NCBI GenBank assembly: GCA_900764925.1
Contig: CAAFPW010000091.1
Location: 65,678-129,677 of the forward strand
Length of the DNA: 64,000 nt
Source of the DNA: Fusobacteriaceae bacterium
GTDB lineage: Bacteria; Fusobacteriota; Fusobacteriia; Fusobacteriales; Fusobacteriaceae
Reading direction: 5' to 3'
The notes beneath the pieces are model-generated. The model was not told the DNA's origin. It did no database searches and saw nothing but the letters and a program-made list of their open reading frames with translations. Below, piece by piece: positions 7,872 through 17,854 of the stretch. Made by a program: the position numbers and the translations under genes. Numbering within the stretch: the first letter of the stretch is position 1; the number at the start of each line of letters is the position of its first letter.

Positions 7872-8909
7872 ATGTTAAAAGGATGTAAATATGGAACACA
7901 TAGAGTAATAGAACCAAAAGGAATTTTACCACAACCAGCATTAAAAATTGATAATAATATGGAAATATATTCAAATGAGATACTAATTGATGTAATAGCT
8001 TTAAATATTGATTCAGCATCTTTTACACAAATAGAAGAGGAAGCTGGACATGATGTAGAAAAAATTAAAGCAAAGATAAAAGAGATTGTTGGTGAAAGAG
8101 GAAAAATGCAAAATCCAGTAACTGGTTCTGGAGGAATGTTAATAGGAAAAATTGAAAAAATTGGAGCTGACTTAGAGGGAAAAATTAATTTAAAAGTTGG
8201 AGATAAGATAGCTACTCTAGTTTCTTTATCACTTACTCCTTTAAGAATAGATGAGATAATAGATGTAAAACCAGATATTGATAGAGTTGAAATTAAAGGT
8301 AAAGCAATCTTATTTGAAAGTGGAATATATGCAGTATTACCAGAAGACATGCCAGAAACTTTAGCATTAGCAGCGCTAGACGTAGCTGGAGCACCTGCTC
8401 AAGTAGCAAAACTTGTAAAACCTTGTGAATCTGTAGTTATATTAGGTTCAGCTGGAAAATCAGGAATGCTTTGTGCTTATGAAGCTGTAAAAAGAGTAGG
8501 ACCTACAGGAAATGTAATTGGAGTAGTAAGAAATGAACAAGAGAAAGCTTTATTAGAGAGAGTAAGTTCAAAAGTTAAAGTTGTAATAGCAGATGCTACT
8601 AAACCTATTGATGTTTTAAATGCTGTATTAGCAGCTAACGATGGTAAAGAAGTAGATGTGGCAATAAACTGTGTAAACGTTGCAAATACTGAAATGTCAA
8701 CAATTCTTCCAGTAAGAGATTTAGGAATAGCTTATTTCTTCTCAATGGCAACATCATTTACTAAAGCAGCTCTAGGAGCAGAAGGTGTAGGAAAAGATGT
8801 TACTATGATAGTTGGTAATGGATATACTAAAGATCATGCAGCTATTACTTTAGAAGAGTTAAGAGAGAGTGCTGTATTAAGAGAAATATTTAACGAGCTA
8901 TATGTATAA
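7872..8909 (+). CDS. kdd: 3,5-diaminohexanoate dehydrogenase
   Basis: This 345-residue dehydrogenase oxidatively deaminates L-erythro-3,5-diaminohexanoate to 5-amino-3-oxohexanoate with NAD+. An N-terminal GroES-like half is followed by a Rossmann domain with SVVILGSAGKSGMLCAYEA (about residues 187-205). The family is limited largely to lysine fermenters, and gene order supports the call. It starts 18 nt after kce with AGGGGG upstream. A 63-nt gap without a clear terminator separates it from kamA. Confidence 0.95.
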   Translation: MLKGCKYGTHRVIEPKGILPQPALKIDNNMEIYSNEILIDVIALNIDSASFTQIEEEAGHDVEKIKAKIKEIVGERGKMQNPVTGSGGMLIGKIEKIGADLEGKINLKVGDKIATLVSLSLTPLRIDEIIDVKPDIDRVEIKGKAILFESGIYAVLPEDMPETLALAALDVAGAPAQVAKLVKPCESVVILGSAGKSGMLCAYEAVKRVGPTGNVIGVVRNEQEKALLERVSSKVKVVIADATKPIDVLNAVLAANDGKEVDVAINCVNVANTEMSTILPVRDLGIAYFFSMATSFTKAALGAEGVGKDVTMIVGNGYTKDHAAITLEELRESAVLREIFNELYV

Positions 8910-8972
8910 TATATATTAATGTAGAAACTAGAAAAAAAGTGGAATTTTTGAATGGAATAAGGAGATGAGAAT

Positions 8973-10220
8973 ATGAATACTGTTAATACAAGAGCAAAGT
9001 TTTTCCCAAATGTAACTGATGCAGAATGGAACGATTGGCACTGGCAAGTAAGAAATAGAATAGAGACTTTAGATGACTTAAAAAAATATATAACTTTAAG
9101 TGAAGAAGAAGAAGAGGGAGTAAAGAAAACTCTTGAAACACTAAGAATGGCAATTACTCCATACTATTTTTCATTGATGGATATCAATGATCCAAATTGC
9201 CCAATTAGAAAGCAAGCTATCCCATCAATAAAAGAGATTCATAAATCAGAAGCTGATTTACTAGATCCATTACACGAAGATGAAGATTCACCAGTACCTG
9301 GATTAACTCATAGATATCCAGATAGAGTACTATTACTTATAACAGATATGTGTTCTATGTATTGTAGACACTGTACTCGTAGAAGATTTGCAGGAGCACA
9401 TGATGATGCTATGCCTATGGATAGAATAGATAAAGCTATTGAGTATATTGCAAAAACTCCACAAGTAAGAGACGTATTACTATCAGGAGGAGACGCTTTA
9501 TTAGTATCTGATGAAACTCTAGAATATATAATCAAAAAATTAAGAGCAATCCCTCATGTAGAAATAATTAGAATTGGTTCAAGAACACCAGTAGTTTTAC
9601 CTCAAAGAATTACTCCTGAATTAGTAGAAATGTTGAAAAAATATCATCCAATTTGGTTAAATACACATTTTAACCATCCAAAAGAAGTAACTCCAGAAGC
9701 TAAAGCTGCTTGTGAAAGAATGGCTAATGCTGGTATTCCATTAGGAAACCAATCAGTATTATTAAGAGGAATTAATGACTGTGTACATGTAATGAAGAGA
9801 CTTGTTCACGAATTAGTAAAAATGAGAGTAAGACCTTACTATATTTATCAATGTGACCTTTCTATGGGACTTGAGCACTTCAGAACACCAGTTTCAAAAG
9901 GAATTGAAATTATAGAAGGATTAAGAGGACATACATCTGGATATGCAGTACCTACATTCGTTGTAGACGCACCTGGTGGAGGAGGAAAAACTCCTGTAAT
10001 GCCTCAATATGTAATATCTCAAGCACCACACAAAGTAGTATTAAGAAACTTTGAAGGAGTTATTACAACTTATACAGAACCTGAAGAATATCATGAAGAG
10101 TGTCAATGTGAAGATTGTAAAGCTAAGAGAATGAACACAGGAGTTTCTAAACTTCTAAGTGGTGGAGCAATGGCAATAGAGCCTAAAGAATTAGATAGAC
10201 ATAAGAGAAATGAAAAATAA
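8973..10220 (+). CDS. kamA: L-lysine 2,3-aminomutase
   Basis: This 415-residue radical-SAM/PLP enzyme converts L-lysine to L-beta-lysine, the entry step of the pathway. The cluster-binding cysteines are C127, C131 and C134 (MCSMYCRHC). The PLP lysine is K339 in PGGGGKTPVM. The C-terminal C377, C379 and C382 (ECQCEDC) and C270 match the structural zinc site of the clostridial enzyme, each shifted by two residues. Full length, with GGAGATG upstream of the ATG. Confidence 0.97.
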   Translation: MNTVNTRAKFFPNVTDAEWNDWHWQVRNRIETLDDLKKYITLSEEEEEGVKKTLETLRMAITPYYFSLMDINDPNCPIRKQAIPSIKEIHKSEADLLDPLHEDEDSPVPGLTHRYPDRVLLLITDMCSMYCRHCTRRRFAGAHDDAMPMDRIDKAIEYIAKTPQVRDVLLSGGDALLVSDETLEYIIKKLRAIPHVEIIRIGSRTPVVLPQRITPELVEMLKKYHPIWLNTHFNHPKEVTPEAKAACERMANAGIPLGNQSVLLRGINDCVHVMKRLVHELVKMRVRPYYIYQCDLSMGLEHFRTPVSKGIEIIEGLRGHTSGYAVPTFVVDAPGGGGKTPVMPQYVISQAPHKVVLRNFEGVITTYTEPEEYHEECQCEDCKAKRMNTGVSKLLSGGAMAIEPKELDRHKRNEK

Positions 10221-10241
10221 TATTCTAGTAAAGAGGTAGCG

Positions 10242-11270
10242 ATGTTAGATGTATATGCACTTTTAGAAGGATACAAAAGAATATCTATAATAGGAATGGA
10301 AAAGAATGTAGGAAAAACAACACTACTTAATTTTCTTATAAAAAAGATAGGGGATAAGAAAGTAGTGGGCCTCACATCTATAGGAAGAGATGGAGAGGAG
10401 GTAGATGTTGTTACAACTACATCAAAACCTAGGATATTTGTATATCCAAATACGATAATAGCTACTGCTAGAGACTGTTTGAGAAACTGTGATATAACAA
10501 GAGAGATCCTGTATACCACAGATTTCTCTACCCCTATGGGGAATATAGTAATAGTCAGAGCGATTACAGCTGGATATGTAGATATTGCTGGTCCATCATT
10601 CAATAGTCAGATTAAGGAGATATTGGAATTGATGGAAAGGTTTGGTAGTGGGCTTTCTATTGTAGATGGAGCATTGAGTAGAAAAGGAAGTGCTATGAGT
10701 GACGTAACAGAGGCTACAATTCTTTCGACAGGGGCAGCTCTTTCATTGGATATGGGAAAGGTAATAGATGAAACTAAGACAACAGTTTCACTATTGCAAT
10801 TACCAAAATATGAAAATGAAGAGATAAGAAAGACAATCGAAAAACATTTTCTTAAAACAAGGGCTGTTGTAGTATATAAAAATAATAAAGTTATAGATTT
10901 AGAAGGAATAAGTTCTCTTGAGTCTAATGAAGAGATAAAAAATTACTTCAATGATGAAATAGAAGTTATAGCAATCAGAGGGGCAATTACACAGAAGTTT
11001 TTGGAGACTTTAATAAAAAATAGACAAAATTTTAAAAAATTGACATTAGTTATTAAAGATGGAACAAGAGTTTTTACAGATTTTATAACTTTACGAAAAA
11101 TAGAAGCCTGTGGAATAGATATAAGAGTATTAAATCCAATAAATCTTCTATTTGTAACCTGTAATCCTCACTCTCCTTTGGGATATGAGTTTCCTAAAGA
11201 GAGGTTTAAAAATCTCTTGAAAGAGAAGTTGAATATTGATGTGATAGATGTAGTAGGTGAAAAAATATGA
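10242..11270 (+). CDS. kamB: KamB, putative lysine 5,6-aminomutase reactivase subunit
   Basis: This 342-residue protein has a P-loop near the start (GMEKNVGKTT, residues 18-27) and a mixed alpha/beta nucleotide-binding core. It is always found with kamC between kamA and kamD/kamE in lysine fermenters. Some annotations call KamBC the reactivating factor that replaces damaged cobalamin in lysine 5,6-aminomutase; I treat that as probable rather than seen in sequence. It overlaps kamC by 4 nt (ATGA), which suggests translational coupling and a complex. Confidence 0.85.
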   Translation: MLDVYALLEGYKRISIIGMEKNVGKTTLLNFLIKKIGDKKVVGLTSIGRDGEEVDVVTTTSKPRIFVYPNTIIATARDCLRNCDITREILYTTDFSTPMGNIVIVRAITAGYVDIAGPSFNSQIKEILELMERFGSGLSIVDGALSRKGSAMSDVTEATILSTGAALSLDMGKVIDETKTTVSLLQLPKYENEEIRKTIEKHFLKTRAVVVYKNNKVIDLEGISSLESNEEIKNYFNDEIEVIAIRGAITQKFLETLIKNRQNFKKLTLVIKDGTRVFTDFITLRKIEACGIDIRVLNPINLLFVTCNPHSPLGYEFPKERFKNLLKEKLNIDVIDVVGEKI

Positions 11271-12730
11271 GATTTATAGATGATAAGAGTTTAAGTAGAT
11301 TAGGATTTAAAACCCTTTTAAGTAGAGTGGAAACTCTCTCTCCCTATGGTAGTGAAAAATTAAAAAAATTGAAAAATTACAATAGAGGAGAGGAAGAAAA
11401 ACTAGAAGAAGAGTTTTCAAAGATGGAGCTATTCTTAAAATTTTCTGAAACAAATAGAGATTTGGTAAGAAATATAGAGGGAATAATCCACAAACTAAAA
11501 AATATAAAGAATGTCTTGAATAATTGTTTAAAAGGAAATATATTAGATGATGTAGATCTTTTTGAATTGAAGATTCAAGGTATGTTAATGGAAAATTTAG
11601 ATGAGTATTTAAAAGAACTTCCTAATGAATTAAAAATATTTAGGTTAAATGATATAAAAGAGTTGGTAAGGGCTTTGGATCCAGATGGAGAAAAAGTACC
11701 AACTTTTTATGTATATGATAGTTACTCAGAAAAGTTGAAAGAGATAAGAGGCAGAAAAAAAGAGATTGAGAGAAAGATATTTTCCTCTTCTGACTTAGAG
11801 GAGATAGGTAGGTTAAAAGAGGAAAGATTAAATATTCTTGTTGAAGAGGAACAGGAAGAGTTAGAAATTAGAAAAGCTCTCTCATTAGAAGTTTTAAAAT
11901 ATGGAGAGGTTTATTTAGAAAATATTGACAAAATAGGAAATTTAGATTTTTTAATGGCAAAAGTTAAATTTGCACAACAATATGGTGGAAAAAGAGCAAA
12001 AATATCTACAAAAATGGAAATATCAGCTAAAGGACTTGTAAATATAGAAGTAAGAGAGATGTTAGATAGTAAGGGGAAAAATTTTACACCAATAGATATC
12101 GAGTTAAACTCAGGGGTTACTGTGATAACAGGAGCTAACATGGGAGGTAAAAGTGTAGCCTTAAAAACTATAACAGAGAATCTGTTACTATTTAATTATG
12201 GTTTTTTTGTTGTAGCAGATGAAGCAGAATTTCCAATTGTTGACTTTGTTTTCTTTGTTTCTGATGATATGCAAGATATTTCAAAAGGACTTAGTACTTT
12301 TGGAGCTGAGATAATGAAGTTAAAAGAGGTAAGTGTATTTTTAGATCTAGGAACTGGATTTGTTGTTTTTGATGAGTTTGCAAGAGGAACTAATCCAAAA
12401 GAGGGACAAAAGTTTGTAAGGGCTTTAGCAGAGTGCTTAAATGAAAAAGATAGTATCTCTTTAATAACGACACATTTTGATGGAATTGCTCAAGCCAATA
12501 TGAATCACTATGAGGTAGTGGGATTAAAAAATGTGGATTTTAGTAAGTTAAAAAGAAAGATAGAGATTAGTGATAATTCAATGAGTTTAATACAGGACTA
12601 CATGGATTATAGATTAGAAAAAACTAAAGATAGTGAAGTTCCTAAAGATGCATTGAATATAGCTAAGCTTATAGGAATAAATGAGAGATTTGCCAATATA
12701 ATATTACAAGAGTATAGTAAGGAGGATTAG
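11267..12730 (+). CDS. kamC: KamC, MutS-like ATPase, putative aminomutase reactivase subunit
   Basis: This 487-residue protein resembles the C-terminal half of MutS. It has a helical/coiled-coil lever region (about residues 30-230), then an ABC-type ATPase with Walker A GANMGGKSVAL (about residue 290), Walker B FVVFDEFARGTNP and the H-loop SLITTHFD. It has no mismatch-recognition domain, so a DNA-repair role is unlikely. Context, tight coupling with kamB and only 3 nt before kamD, points to maintenance of the B12-dependent mutase. Confidence 0.87.
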   Translation: MRFIDDKSLSRLGFKTLLSRVETLSPYGSEKLKKLKNYNRGEEEKLEEEFSKMELFLKFSETNRDLVRNIEGIIHKLKNIKNVLNNCLKGNILDDVDLFELKIQGMLMENLDEYLKELPNELKIFRLNDIKELVRALDPDGEKVPTFYVYDSYSEKLKEIRGRKKEIERKIFSSSDLEEIGRLKEERLNILVEEEQEELEIRKALSLEVLKYGEVYLENIDKIGNLDFLMAKVKFAQQYGGKRAKISTKMEISAKGLVNIEVREMLDSKGKNFTPIDIELNSGVTVITGANMGGKSVALKTITENLLLFNYGFFVVADEAEFPIVDFVFFVSDDMQDISKGLSTFGAEIMKLKEVSVFLDLGTGFVVFDEFARGTNPKEGQKFVRALAECLNEKDSISLITTHFDGIAQANMNHYEVVGLKNVDFSKLKRKIEISDNSMSLIQDYMDYRLEKTKDSEVPKDALNIAKLIGINERFANIILQEYSKED

Positions 12731-12733
12731 AGA

Positions 12734-14290
12734 ATGGAGAGCAAATTAAACCTAAATTGGAATTTAGTAGAAGAGGCTCGTACTTCAGCAAAAAAAATAG
12801 CTGCTGATGCCCAAGTATTTATTGATAAACACAGTACAGTAACTGTTGAAAGAACTATATGTAGATTGTTAGGAATAGATGGAATAGATGAATTTGAAGT
12901 TCCTTTACCAAATGTGGTAGTAGATTATATAAAAGAGTATGGAAATCTTTCTCTAGGGGTAGCTAAATATCTTGGAAATGCTATGTTAGAAACAGGACTT
13001 CAACCTCAAGAGATAGCAGAAAAATTAGCTAAAAAAGAGTTAGATATTACAAAAATGAAATGGCACGATGATTTTGATATCAGACTTGCTATAAAACCTA
13101 TAGTAGATGCTAATATTGAGAGAATAAAAGCAAATAGAGCTAAAAGAGAAGAGTATCTAAATGTTTATGGAGATAAAACAGGTCCATACATATATGTAAT
13201 AGTTGCTACAGGAAATATCTATGAAGACGTAACTCAAGCTGTGGCTGCTGCAAGACAAGGTGCAGATGTAATAGCTGTAATCAGAACTACAGGACAATCT
13301 CTTCTAGACTATGTGCCATTTGGAGCTACTACTGAAGGATTTGGTGGAACAATGGCTACACAAGAAAACTTCAGAATAATGAGAAAAGCTCTAGATGAAG
13401 TTGGAGTAGAATTAAAAAGATATATAAGATTATGTAACTATTGTTCAGGATTATGTATGCCAGAGATAGCTGCTATGGGAGCTTTAGAAAGACTAGATAT
13501 GATGTTAAACGACGCATTATATGGAATACTATTTAGAGATATCAATATGAAGAGAACTCTAATTGACCAATTCTTCTCGAGAGTAATTAATGGATTTGCA
13601 GGAGTTATAATAAATACTGGAGAGGATAACTACTTAACAACAGCAGATGCTATTGAGGAAGCTCATACAGTTTTAGCTTCTCAATTTATAAATGAACAAT
13701 TTGCTTTAGTGGCTGGACTTCCAGAAGAACAAATGGGACTTGGACATGCATTTGAGATAAATCCAGATACTAAAAATGGATTCTTATATGAGTTAGCACA
13801 AGCTCAAATGGCAAGAGAGATTTTCCCTAAAGCACCTTTAAAATATATGCCACCTACAAAATTTATGACAGGAAATATATTTAAAGGGCATGTACAAGAT
13901 GCACTATTCAATATGGTAACTATAATGACTGGACAAAAAGTTCATCTTTTAGGAATGTTAACAGAAGCTATCCATACTCCATTTATGTCAGATAGAGCAC
14001 TTTCAATTGAAAATGCAAAATATATCTTCAATAATATGGCTGATTTTGGAAATGACATCGAATTTAAAAAAGATGGTATTATGGTAAATAGAGCTAAAGA
14101 GGTATTGGAAAAGGCAGCAGAACTTCTAAAGACTATTGAAACAACAGGAATATTTAAAACATTAGAAGGTGGAGTTTTTGCTGGAATAAGAAGACCAATA
14201 GATGGTGGAAAAGGATTAGCTGGAGTATTTGAAAAAGATTCAAGTTACTTTAACCCATTTATAGAATCAATGCTTGGAGGTAAGAGATAA
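12734..14290 (+). CDS. kamD: Lysine 5,6-aminomutase alpha subunit
   Basis: This 518-residue TIM-barrel subunit forms, with KamE, the adenosylcobalamin- and PLP-dependent mutase that moves the 6-amino group of L-beta-lysine to C5. It is full length and begins MESKLNLNWNLVEEAR. GQSLLDYVPFGATTEGFGGT lies near residue 190 and EEQMGLGHAFEINPD near residue 335, as in known KamD. Its stop overlaps the kamE start by one base, as expected for a stoichiometric complex. Confidence 0.96.
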   Translation: MESKLNLNWNLVEEARTSAKKIAADAQVFIDKHSTVTVERTICRLLGIDGIDEFEVPLPNVVVDYIKEYGNLSLGVAKYLGNAMLETGLQPQEIAEKLAKKELDITKMKWHDDFDIRLAIKPIVDANIERIKANRAKREEYLNVYGDKTGPYIYVIVATGNIYEDVTQAVAAARQGADVIAVIRTTGQSLLDYVPFGATTEGFGGTMATQENFRIMRKALDEVGVELKRYIRLCNYCSGLCMPEIAAMGALERLDMMLNDALYGILFRDINMKRTLIDQFFSRVINGFAGVIINTGEDNYLTTADAIEEAHTVLASQFINEQFALVAGLPEEQMGLGHAFEINPDTKNGFLYELAQAQMAREIFPKAPLKYMPPTKFMTGNIFKGHVQDALFNMVTIMTGQKVHLLGMLTEAIHTPFMSDRALSIENAKYIFNNMADFGNDIEFKKDGIMVNRAKEVLEKAAELLKTIETTGIFKTLEGGVFAGIRRPIDGGKGLAGVFEKDSSYFNPFIESMLGGKR

Positions 14291-15075
14291 TGTCTGGAGG
14301 ATTATATTCAACTGATAAAAAAGATTATGATAAAACATTGGATTTGACTCAATTAAGACCTTATGGGGATACAATGAACGATGGAAAGGTACAATTAAGT
14401 TTTACACTTCCAGTTCCTAATAATGAAAGAGGAGTAGAAGCAGCTCTACAATTAGCTAAAAAAATGGGATTTGTAGATCCAGCAGTAGCTTTTTCAGAGG
14501 CATTAGATAAAGAGTTCTCTTTCTATGTTGTATATGGATCAACTTCTCACAGTGTAAACTATGAGGATATTCATGTTCAAGCATTGGAAATAGATACTAT
14601 GGATATGCATGAATGTGAAGAGTACATAAAAGAAAATATAGGTAGAGATGTAGTTATGATAGGAGCAAGTACAGGAACAGATGCTCACACTGTTGGTATA
14701 GATGCTATCATGAATATGAAGGGATATGCTGGTCACTATGGACTTGAAAGATATAAAGGAATAAAAGCTTATAACTTAGGAAGCCAAGTTCCAAATGAAG
14801 AGTTCATTCAAAAAGCTATTGAGTTAAAAGCTGATGCTTTAATTGTATCACAAACTGTAACTCAAAAAGATGTTCATATTAAAAACCTAACTAACTTAGT
14901 AGAATTGTTAGAGGCAGAAGGATTAAGAGATAAAGTTATCTTAATAGCTGGAGGAGCTAGAATTACTAATGAATTAGCTAAAGAACTAGGATATGATGCT
15001 GGATTTGGTCCAGGAAAATATGCTGATGATGTAGCTACTTTCATAGTAAAAGAAATGGTAAATAGAAAAAAATAG
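14290..15075 (+). CDS. kamE: Lysine 5,6-aminomutase beta subunit (B12- and PLP-binding)
   Basis: This 261-residue subunit has the base-off cobalamin motif DxHxxG at residues 131-136 (D131, H133, G136). K144, the lysine that forms the internal aldimine with PLP in the known structure, is conserved at exactly that number. A Rossmann-like B12 domain fills the C-terminal half. It is the last gene of the lysine operon and is followed by a terminator. Confidence 0.97.
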   Translation: MSGGLYSTDKKDYDKTLDLTQLRPYGDTMNDGKVQLSFTLPVPNNERGVEAALQLAKKMGFVDPAVAFSEALDKEFSFYVVYGSTSHSVNYEDIHVQALEIDTMDMHECEEYIKENIGRDVVMIGASTGTDAHTVGIDAIMNMKGYAGHYGLERYKGIKAYNLGSQVPNEEFIQKAIELKADALIVSQTVTQKDVHIKNLTNLVELLEAEGLRDKVILIAGGARITNELAKELGYDAGFGPGKYADDVATFIVKEMVNRKK

Positions 15076-15098
15076 TTTGAGGCCATAACCTATAATTC

Positions 15099-15150
15099 AA
15101 AAAGAAGTAAATTTTAAGAGATTTTCTTAAGGTTTACTTCTTTTATATTT
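15099..15150 (+). terminator. Terminator of the lysine operon
   Basis: AAAGAAGTAAA (15101-15111) pairs with TTTACTTCTTT (15133-15143). A T-rich tail follows, 25 nt downstream of the kamE stop. Confidence 0.8.
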
Positions 15151-15271
15151 TTATTATAAAATTTTTTTTGTTTGAAAAAAAGAGAAAAAACTGATAAAAT
15201 TATAAGATGAGTCCTTTTGTCTAAAATTAGAAAAGGATTGATAATAATTAGTTTTTTAGGAGGATTAAATA

Positions 15272-16582
15272 GTGAAAAAAGCTTCAATCATAACATATGG
15301 TTGTCAAATGAATGTGAATGAAAGTGCAAAAATAAAAAAGATGTTCCAAAATATGGGATATGAAATAACTGATAATATAGATGAGTCTGATGTAACATTT
15401 TTAAATACATGTACTGTTAGAGAGGGAGCAGCAACTCAAATATATGGTAAATTGGGAGAATTAAAACATATAAAAGAGAATAAGGGAATGATCATAGGGG
15501 TAACTGGATGTTTTGCTCAAGAGCAAGGAATAGAACTTGTAAAAAAATTCCCTCAAATAGATATAGTTATGGGAAACCAAAATATCGGAAGAATACCACA
15601 AGCTATTGATGATATAGAGCATGGAGTAGATGAGCATCTAGTATATACTGATTGTGAAGATGAATTACCACCTAGATTAGATGCTGAATTTGATTCAAAG
15701 AAGACAGCTTCAATATCAATAACTTACGGATGTAATAATTTCTGTGCTTACTGTATAGTACCTTATGTAAGAGGAAGAGAGAGATCTGTTCCTATGGAAG
15801 AGATTTTACATGATGTGAGACAGTATGTAGAAAAGGGATATAAAGAGATAATACTTCTTGGGCAAAATGTAAACTCATATGGAAAAGAGTTTAAAAATGG
15901 AGATAACTTTGCAAGATTATTGGAAGAGATTTGTAAGGTGGAGGGAGATTTCATAGTTAGATTTGTTTCTCCGCACCCTAGAGATTTCACAGATGAAGTT
16001 ATTGATGTGATAGCTAAAAATGATAAGATAGCTAGATCATTACACTTACCACTACAAGCTGGGTCAAGTAGAGTTTTAAAAGCTATGAATAGAGGATATA
16101 CAAAGGAGCAATATATAGCTCTAGCTAATAAAATAAAAGAGAGAATACCTGGAGTAGCGCTTACAGCAGATATTATTGTTGGATTCCCAGGAGAGACAGA
16201 AGAGGATTTCCAAGATACTTTAGATGTAGTAAGACAAATTCAATTTGAAAATAGTTTTATGTTCATGTATTCTATTAGAAAAGGAACAAGAGCAGCAACT
16301 ATGGAAAATCAAATAGAGGACAGTATAAAAAAAGATAGATTACAAAGACTTATAGAGGTACAAAATGCTTGTTCACTAGCTGAAAGCAAAACATATTTAG
16401 GGAAGTGTGTAAGAGTATTAGTAGAGGGAGAGAGTAAGAAAAATAAAGAGGTATTAAGTGGAAGAACTTCTACTAATAAGATAGTTTTATTTAAAGGGGA
16501 TAAATCTCTTGAAGGAACATTTGTAAATGTAAAAATAAACGAGTGTAAAACATGGACATTGTATGGAGAGATAGTAGAGTAA
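15272..16582 (+). CDS. miaB: tRNA-2-methylthio-N6-dimethylallyladenosine synthase
   Basis: This 436-residue methylthiotransferase modifies A37 of tRNAs reading UNN codons. It has the N-terminal UPF0004 domain with cluster cysteines (YGCQMN near residue 10, NTCTVR near 47, GCFAQE near 80). The radical-SAM core follows with YGCNNFCAYC near residue 150, then a C-terminal TRAM domain. Translation starts at GTG 15272, preceded by TAGGAGGA. It heads a run of plus-strand genes with rho and an M23 peptidase. The NARL-type start and full length make MiaB more likely than MtaB or RimO. Confidence 0.93.
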   Translation: MKKASIITYGCQMNVNESAKIKKMFQNMGYEITDNIDESDVTFLNTCTVREGAATQIYGKLGELKHIKENKGMIIGVTGCFAQEQGIELVKKFPQIDIVMGNQNIGRIPQAIDDIEHGVDEHLVYTDCEDELPPRLDAEFDSKKTASISITYGCNNFCAYCIVPYVRGRERSVPMEEILHDVRQYVEKGYKEIILLGQNVNSYGKEFKNGDNFARLLEEICKVEGDFIVRFVSPHPRDFTDEVIDVIAKNDKIARSLHLPLQAGSSRVLKAMNRGYTKEQYIALANKIKERIPGVALTADIIVGFPGETEEDFQDTLDVVRQIQFENSFMFMYSIRKGTRAATMENQIEDSIKKDRLQRLIEVQNACSLAESKTYLGKCVRVLVEGESKKNKEVLSGRTSTNKIVLFKGDKSLEGTFVNVKINECKTWTLYGEIVE

Positions 16583-16606
16583 TAACAATTTAGTATCGAG
16601 GTGGAT

Positions 16607-17854
16607 ATGGATAGATTGGATAAGTTTCTTTTAAAGGAGCTTTTAGAGATAGGAAAACAGCTTGGATTAAAGATAAAAGCTGGAATAAAGAAAAATGAAA
16701 TAAAGGATTTAATAGAGGAAGATATTGCTGGGAAAGAAAACACTGATATAGCTTGGGGAACTTTAGAGGTATTACCAGATGGGTATGGTTTTCTAAGAGG
16801 GACTAGTGTAGAGAAAGATATATATGTATCAGCTTCACAAGTGAGAAAATTTAAGTTAAGAACAGAGGACAAAGTTGTAGGAGAAGTTAGAGAACCATCA
16901 GGTGATGAGAAAAACTACGCTTTAAAGAAAGTTCTTTTAGTAAATGATGGAACACTAGAAGCAGCAGAATCAAGAGTACCATTTGAAGAACTTATACCAG
17001 CATATCCAACAGAGAAATTTGTATTAGAAACTGATAGTAAAAATATCTCAGGTAGAATAATAGATTTGATAGCACCTATAGGAAGAGGGCAAAGAGCTTT
17101 AATAATTGCCCCACCTAAAGCTGGAAAAACTATGCTTATAAGTAATATAGCTAACTCAATTATGAAAAATAGTAAGGATGTTGAAGTTTGGATACTTCTT
17201 ATAGATGAGAGACCAGAAGAGGTAACAGATATAAAGGAAACTGTAATAGGAGCTCAAGTCTTTGCTTCGACTTTTGATGAGGATCCAAAAAATCATATAA
17301 AGGTTACAGAGAGTATATTGGAGAGAGCAAAAAGAAAAGTTGAAAATGGAGAGAATGTAGTTATTTTAATGGATTCTCTAACTAGACTTGCAAGAGCTTA
17401 CAACATAGTTATGCCATCAAGTGGAAAATTGATTTCAGGAGGTATAGATCCAACAGCTCTATATTATCCAAAAAACTTTTTTGGTACAGCTAGAAACATA
17501 AGAGGTGGAGGAAGCCTTACAATAGTAGCTACAGTATTAGTTGATACTGGAAGTAAAATGGATGATATCATCTATGAAGAATTTAAATCAACAGGTAACT
17601 GTGATATTCATTTAGATAGAAACTTAGCAGAACTTAGACTGTTTCCAGCTATAGATATTCAACGTTCTGGAACTAGAAAAGAGGAGCTTTTAATTCCTAA
17701 AAAGGAGCTCGAATCAATCTGGAGAATAAGAAGACATCTTTCAAAGTTTGATAAAGCTGAAAGTTTAAAAAGATTGGTTGATACTTTAAAGAGTACCGAG
17801 AGCAACAAAAGTATGTTAGAACAGTTTGAAAAAGGAGTTAAAGATGAAAAATAA
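16607..17854 (+). CDS. rho: Transcription termination factor Rho
   Basis: Rho is the hexameric RNA helicase that ends transcription. An N-terminal Rho_N-like helical region (residues 1-45) leads to a cold-shock-type RNA-binding domain (WGTLEVLPDGYGFLRG). The RecA-type motor has Walker A APPKAGKTM, VILMDSLTRLARAYN and GGSLTI. The length of about 415 residues is typical. I chose ATG 16607 rather than GTG 16601 because the GAGG at 16598-16601 spaces well for the ATG and overlaps the GTG. Its end overlaps the next gene by 11 nt. Confidence 0.95.
   Translation: MDRLDKFLLKELLEIGKQLGLKIKAGIKKNEIKDLIEEDIAGKENTDIAWGTLEVLPDGYGFLRGTSVEKDIYVSASQVRKFKLRTEDKVVGEVREPSGDEKNYALKKVLLVNDGTLEAAESRVPFEELIPAYPTEKFVLETDSKNISGRIIDLIAPIGRGQRALIIAPPKAGKTMLISNIANSIMKNSKDVEVWILLIDERPEEVTDIKETVIGAQVFASTFDEDPKNHIKVTESILERAKRKVENGENVVILMDSLTRLARAYNIVMPSSGKLISGGIDPTALYYPKNFFGTARNIRGGGSLTIVATVLVDTGSKMDDIIYEEFKSTGNCDIHLDRNLAELRLFPAIDIQRSGTRKEELLIPKKELESIWRIRRHLSKFDKAESLKRLVDTLKSTESNKSMLEQFEKGVKDEK

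Noticed and set aside
11267..12730. DNA mismatch-repair MutS
   Set aside because: It lacks the mismatch-recognition and connector domains, and lies inside the lysine operon coupled to kamB and kamD.
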